Source of the DNA: Favolaschia claudopus
Taxonomy: Eukaryota; Basidiomycota; Agaricomycetes; Agaricales; Mycenaceae
DNA length: 64,000 nt
Direction of reading: 5' to 3'
Assembly: GCA_037176885.1 (NCBI GenBank)
Contig: JAWWNJ010000021.1
Coordinates: 372,001-436,000, forward strand
Part shown: positions 61,449 through 64,000 of the stretch, one piece after another
Layout of the letters: the number at the start of each line of letters is the position of its first letter
Numbering within the stretch: the stretch's first letter is position 1
Position numbers and translations under genes: made by a program
The notes under the pieces: generated by a model
Databases searched by the model: none
Told to the model about the DNA's origin: nothing
What the model saw: the letters and a program-made list of their open reading frames with translations, nothing else

Positions 61449-64000
61449 TTATTCATAGTAATCTTCTTCCGAATCATACCCGCTCTTTTCTGAGTCTGTG
61501 TCCCCAAGATCTTCGACAGTTACTGCCTCTGCTGGATCCTCGTCTTCATCTGGTGTCTCTGGGTCTGTTCTGGGGCTAATCCGGAGCTCGCGGGGAAGAT
61601 CGGCTGCAAGATAGCGTTGAACAGCTTCAACCCATAATTTCACCTTGTTATCGCGATTCCCCCGAGCCGACTTGTTTGGAACAGCGGAGGCCCATACTTG
61701 GCATGCCAATCAAGCTGAGCATCAATCAAAGCCACCGTATAATAACCTTCGGGCGCGCCGCGGGGCAAGTTGGCAAGATATTCCACCTCCGTGACAGTGA
61801 GAATGGCGACGACCCGATCGATGGCATCCGACGCAGCCTGTTTTTTTGCGGCACGTTTACGGGTCTTCTCCATCTGGACCTCCGCTCCCTCCTTCTTGTA
61901 CCGAGCGAGCAAGAGCTTGCTCTCTCTGTTGGCCCCGGATCCATCCTGCTTCCGTACAACACGTCGCAGAAATTTGCGGAGCGCAGGTGAGAGTTTGCGG
62001 AGATATTCCGAGGTTTTATTGAACTTGAACATTTGCCGAGCGTTGTGAACCTCGAGTGACATGTTCGGATTTGCTTTAGCTTCCTGCCGGAACACCCCGA
62101 ACGACGATTCACAGCGGTCGTTTGTTTTTTCCATCTGGGCTCGCTCCATCTGCTCATCAGTTGCCTGTGCGATTGCTCCATCCTCAGTGTACTCCCCGCT
62201 GAACCGTTTCCACGCCACGCGCGCTCCCATGAGCATGGTTACAGTCAAGTTTTCAAGGTGAGGGAGGTCTGGCGTATATTTCTGGACGGCCAAGACGGCT
62301 TTCGGATGATCCCAAGGTTGACCATCAAGCGAAGCTGTCTCATGCGAGACAGATGGGCCTATGAGAAGCTCCGGGTTGGCGATTAACTTGTCCAGATGGG
62401 CGATGAGGCGATCATGAAGGGGTCCAAGCCGAAGAACATTATCTTCCGACGCGTTAGCACCGCGTATTTCGCGCATGTATGGTACGCTGATTGCTTGATA
62501 ATACATTGTTGTTGCGCAAAGCTCTGTCCGAGTCGGAAGGTCGTGAAGCCCATCGAAGACATTCTGCTCCATATGGTTCAAACGACGGGAGCCCTTGTTC
62601 TCCTTCACGTACGTCAAGAACCGGATGAAGTAGTCGAGGTACGTGAGGAGAACGGCAGCGGCTTCCGTGTGGGATTGGAACCTGGTGTTACTAGTGTCCG
62701 GGAATGCAAGAACAAAGCCGAGTTCAGCATCGAAAAAAAATCGCAGTGAGTCTTGTTGGCCCCGTTTGCGATCCTTGTGTCGAAATATGGCACCACAGAG
62801 TGAGGTGAGCTTCACTGCACGCCCTCTGGATTTTTCTTCAGCCCGTTTCGATGCGCTTGTCCCCGGAGCACCTTGTTTTGCCGCGGCATTATCGCGGTTA
62901 TACATCTTGATAGGTCCATCGATGCCGTTTGCTTCCCAGAATTCTTCCATCGCTGCCGCCGCCGCTTTAAACGCGTTCATATCCTTGTGCATGCAGCACC
63001 CCGCCCACAAGAAAAGGTCGACATTTGACTTCTCCTCCTCGCTCAGCTTGTCAAAATCCTCCTGCCCAATGTCCCGTATAATCTGCATCCTCATCTCGGT
63101 GTAGTGTCGAAGACGCTCCTCGTGGGGAAGCTGCTCCCACGCCGTCACCCCGCCTGCCTTGCGAATCGACTCTTGTGTGCATTTAAAGACGAATCCAACG
63201 AGACGGAGCTGATCCATCCCCTTCACCACTTTCTCCCCGCGCATCTCGCGCTCCAATTTTTTCTTCCACTCCTTCAAGAGCTCGAAAAGTTTCTTCTGGT
63301 CAGCGGCGTGGTCCGAGTTCATTCCAGTGACCAGGTTCCAAAACTCTCGCGCCTCGTCTTCAGAACACATCCCACTCTCGAATAGAAGGGCAAAGATCTC
63401 CTCCACCAGCTCTATCCAGCCGTCTCGTTGCGTCTCGCTTGTATGATTTACCGCCGTCTTGATACCCAGGAAAAATTGAAGCTTCTCGTTCGCCTCCGTG
63501 ATGACCGTGGACCATTTTGTTTCGTATGTTTCGTTCTTATGACTGGTTCCGTCACCGCTGAGTGTAATGCCTGTAGATTTCGATTCAGATTATGATTTAT
63601 CTTGGATAAACTCTGCCTACCTTTGGCTTTTTGCGCCTCTTCCGCAAATTGAAGCTTCGCCGCAACACCACCCTCTTTTGTAATCCTCCCAATGCTTCGT
63701 CTCGACACATCGCCTTTGACATTCACCCCGAAGACCTCCCCAATTCGCTTGAATACCCGCACCACCTTGTTTGCAGGGACATTGTCCAGTGCGACCATCT
63801 CAGCAAAAATATCCCGAGCTTTATCTGGAATGGCGCCAGCTTGTTTGAGATGATAGGTTTGTGCATCATCCTTCTGTTTCCCGAAAAGCTTCGCTGCCCG
63901 CTTCATTACAGCCTGCAGACGCGCTGGAATCCGCCGAACCTTCTCCTTCAACGCGTGAATCTCGACTTGGTGGCGCTTGTTTGTGGCATTTACAGCTATT
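61449..64000 (-). CDS. CCMHKD-family protein (candidate DDE-type transposase), partial at the window edge
   Basis: The exon from the right edge to 63621 encodes a basic coiled segment (NATNKRHQVEIHALKEK...). An intron at 63571-63620 (GTAGGC...CTACAG, 50 nt) joins it in phase to GITLSGDGTSHKNETYE. The second exon runs to about 61680 with LFLWAGCCMHKDMNAFKAA, IKMYNRDNAA, KLTSLCGAIFRHKD, FPDTSNTRFQSHTEA, RRLNHMEQNVFDGLHD, SLDGQPWDHPKAV, EKTNDRCESSFGVFRQE and ALIDAQLDWHAKYG. A one-base shift near 61680 is needed to reach the conserved-looking tail (VPNKSARGNRDNKVKLW), which ends acidic at 61449. I know this as a high-copy agaricomycete family without a secure domain name. Conserved Asp/Glu/His clusters and copy number suggest a transposase. 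Except for the tail shift it looks intact. Confidence 0.75.

Overview
The window looks like a transposon-rich, probably heterochromatic or subtelomeric block from an agaricomycete (basidiomycete) fungus. Three things point there. Introns are short (about 44-64 nt, mostly near 50) with GTRNGT donors and CTRAY-like branch sites. The retroelements are a Ty3/Gypsy pol and Tad-type LINEs with CCHC gag-like ORF1. The protein families are basidiomycete ones: DUF6589, a MULE and a PIF/Harbinger transposase, a GEN1/Yen1-like XPG nuclease, a RecQ-like helicase with a SAP tail, and a large high-copy agaricomycete family containing a CCMHKD motif. There is no bacterial gene organisation, rRNA or CRISPR. 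Family assignments were made by eye from motifs and memory; no search was run.

Layout. 0-7.5 kb: tandem and dispersed repeats, then LINE remnants on the minus strand abutting a truncated minus-strand Gypsy pol (protease, RT-RNase H, integrase). 7.5-13 kb: GC-rich modular repeats, tRNA-like relics, a small C2H2 zinc-finger gene and a TA-flanked MITE. 13.4-20.2 kb: a frameshifted MULE transposase, three TIR or foldback elements, a leucine-zipper-like spliced gene and a second copy of the MITE. 20.2-24 kb: a GC-rich block with unresolved coding potential. 24-28.8 kb: more GC-rich modules, inverted repeats, a truncated kinase-like gene and a full-length palindromic element. 28.9-30.2 kb: a well-spliced but frameshifted GEN1-like nuclease whose N-terminus is cut off at a LINE fragment. 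31-37.2 kb: a plus-strand LINE broken by a 1.44-kb TIR element that itself carries a 197-bp MITE, then by GC-rich modules. 37.2-45.6 kb: TIR elements, a minisatellite, an eight-exon gene of unknown function, a hairpin array and a repeat copy split by a hAT-type MITE with 8-bp target duplications. 45.9-50.6 kb: a Harbinger fragment, a zinc-ribbon multi-exon gene with an internal stop, and a transposase-like gene split by two nested elements. 52.3-58.8 kb: a broken DUF6589 gene and a broken RecQ-SAP helicase gene, tail to tail 0.3 kb apart. 59-61.1 kb: palindrome-rich elements and a perfect 104-bp palindrome with a 9-bp target duplication. 61.4-64 kb: a nearly intact CCMHKD-family gene running off the right edge.

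Most large genes here are decayed. At least four in-frame stops sit where a Q or R codon is expected and could each have come from one C-to-T change on the coding strand. The short introns of these genes are nevertheless well preserved. The most striking points are the convergent RecQ-SAP/DUF6589 pair, DNA elements that combine TIRs, iterated palindromes and an internal tRNA-like sequence, modular head-to-tail GC-rich repeats at four loci, and insertions whose target duplications can be read exactly.
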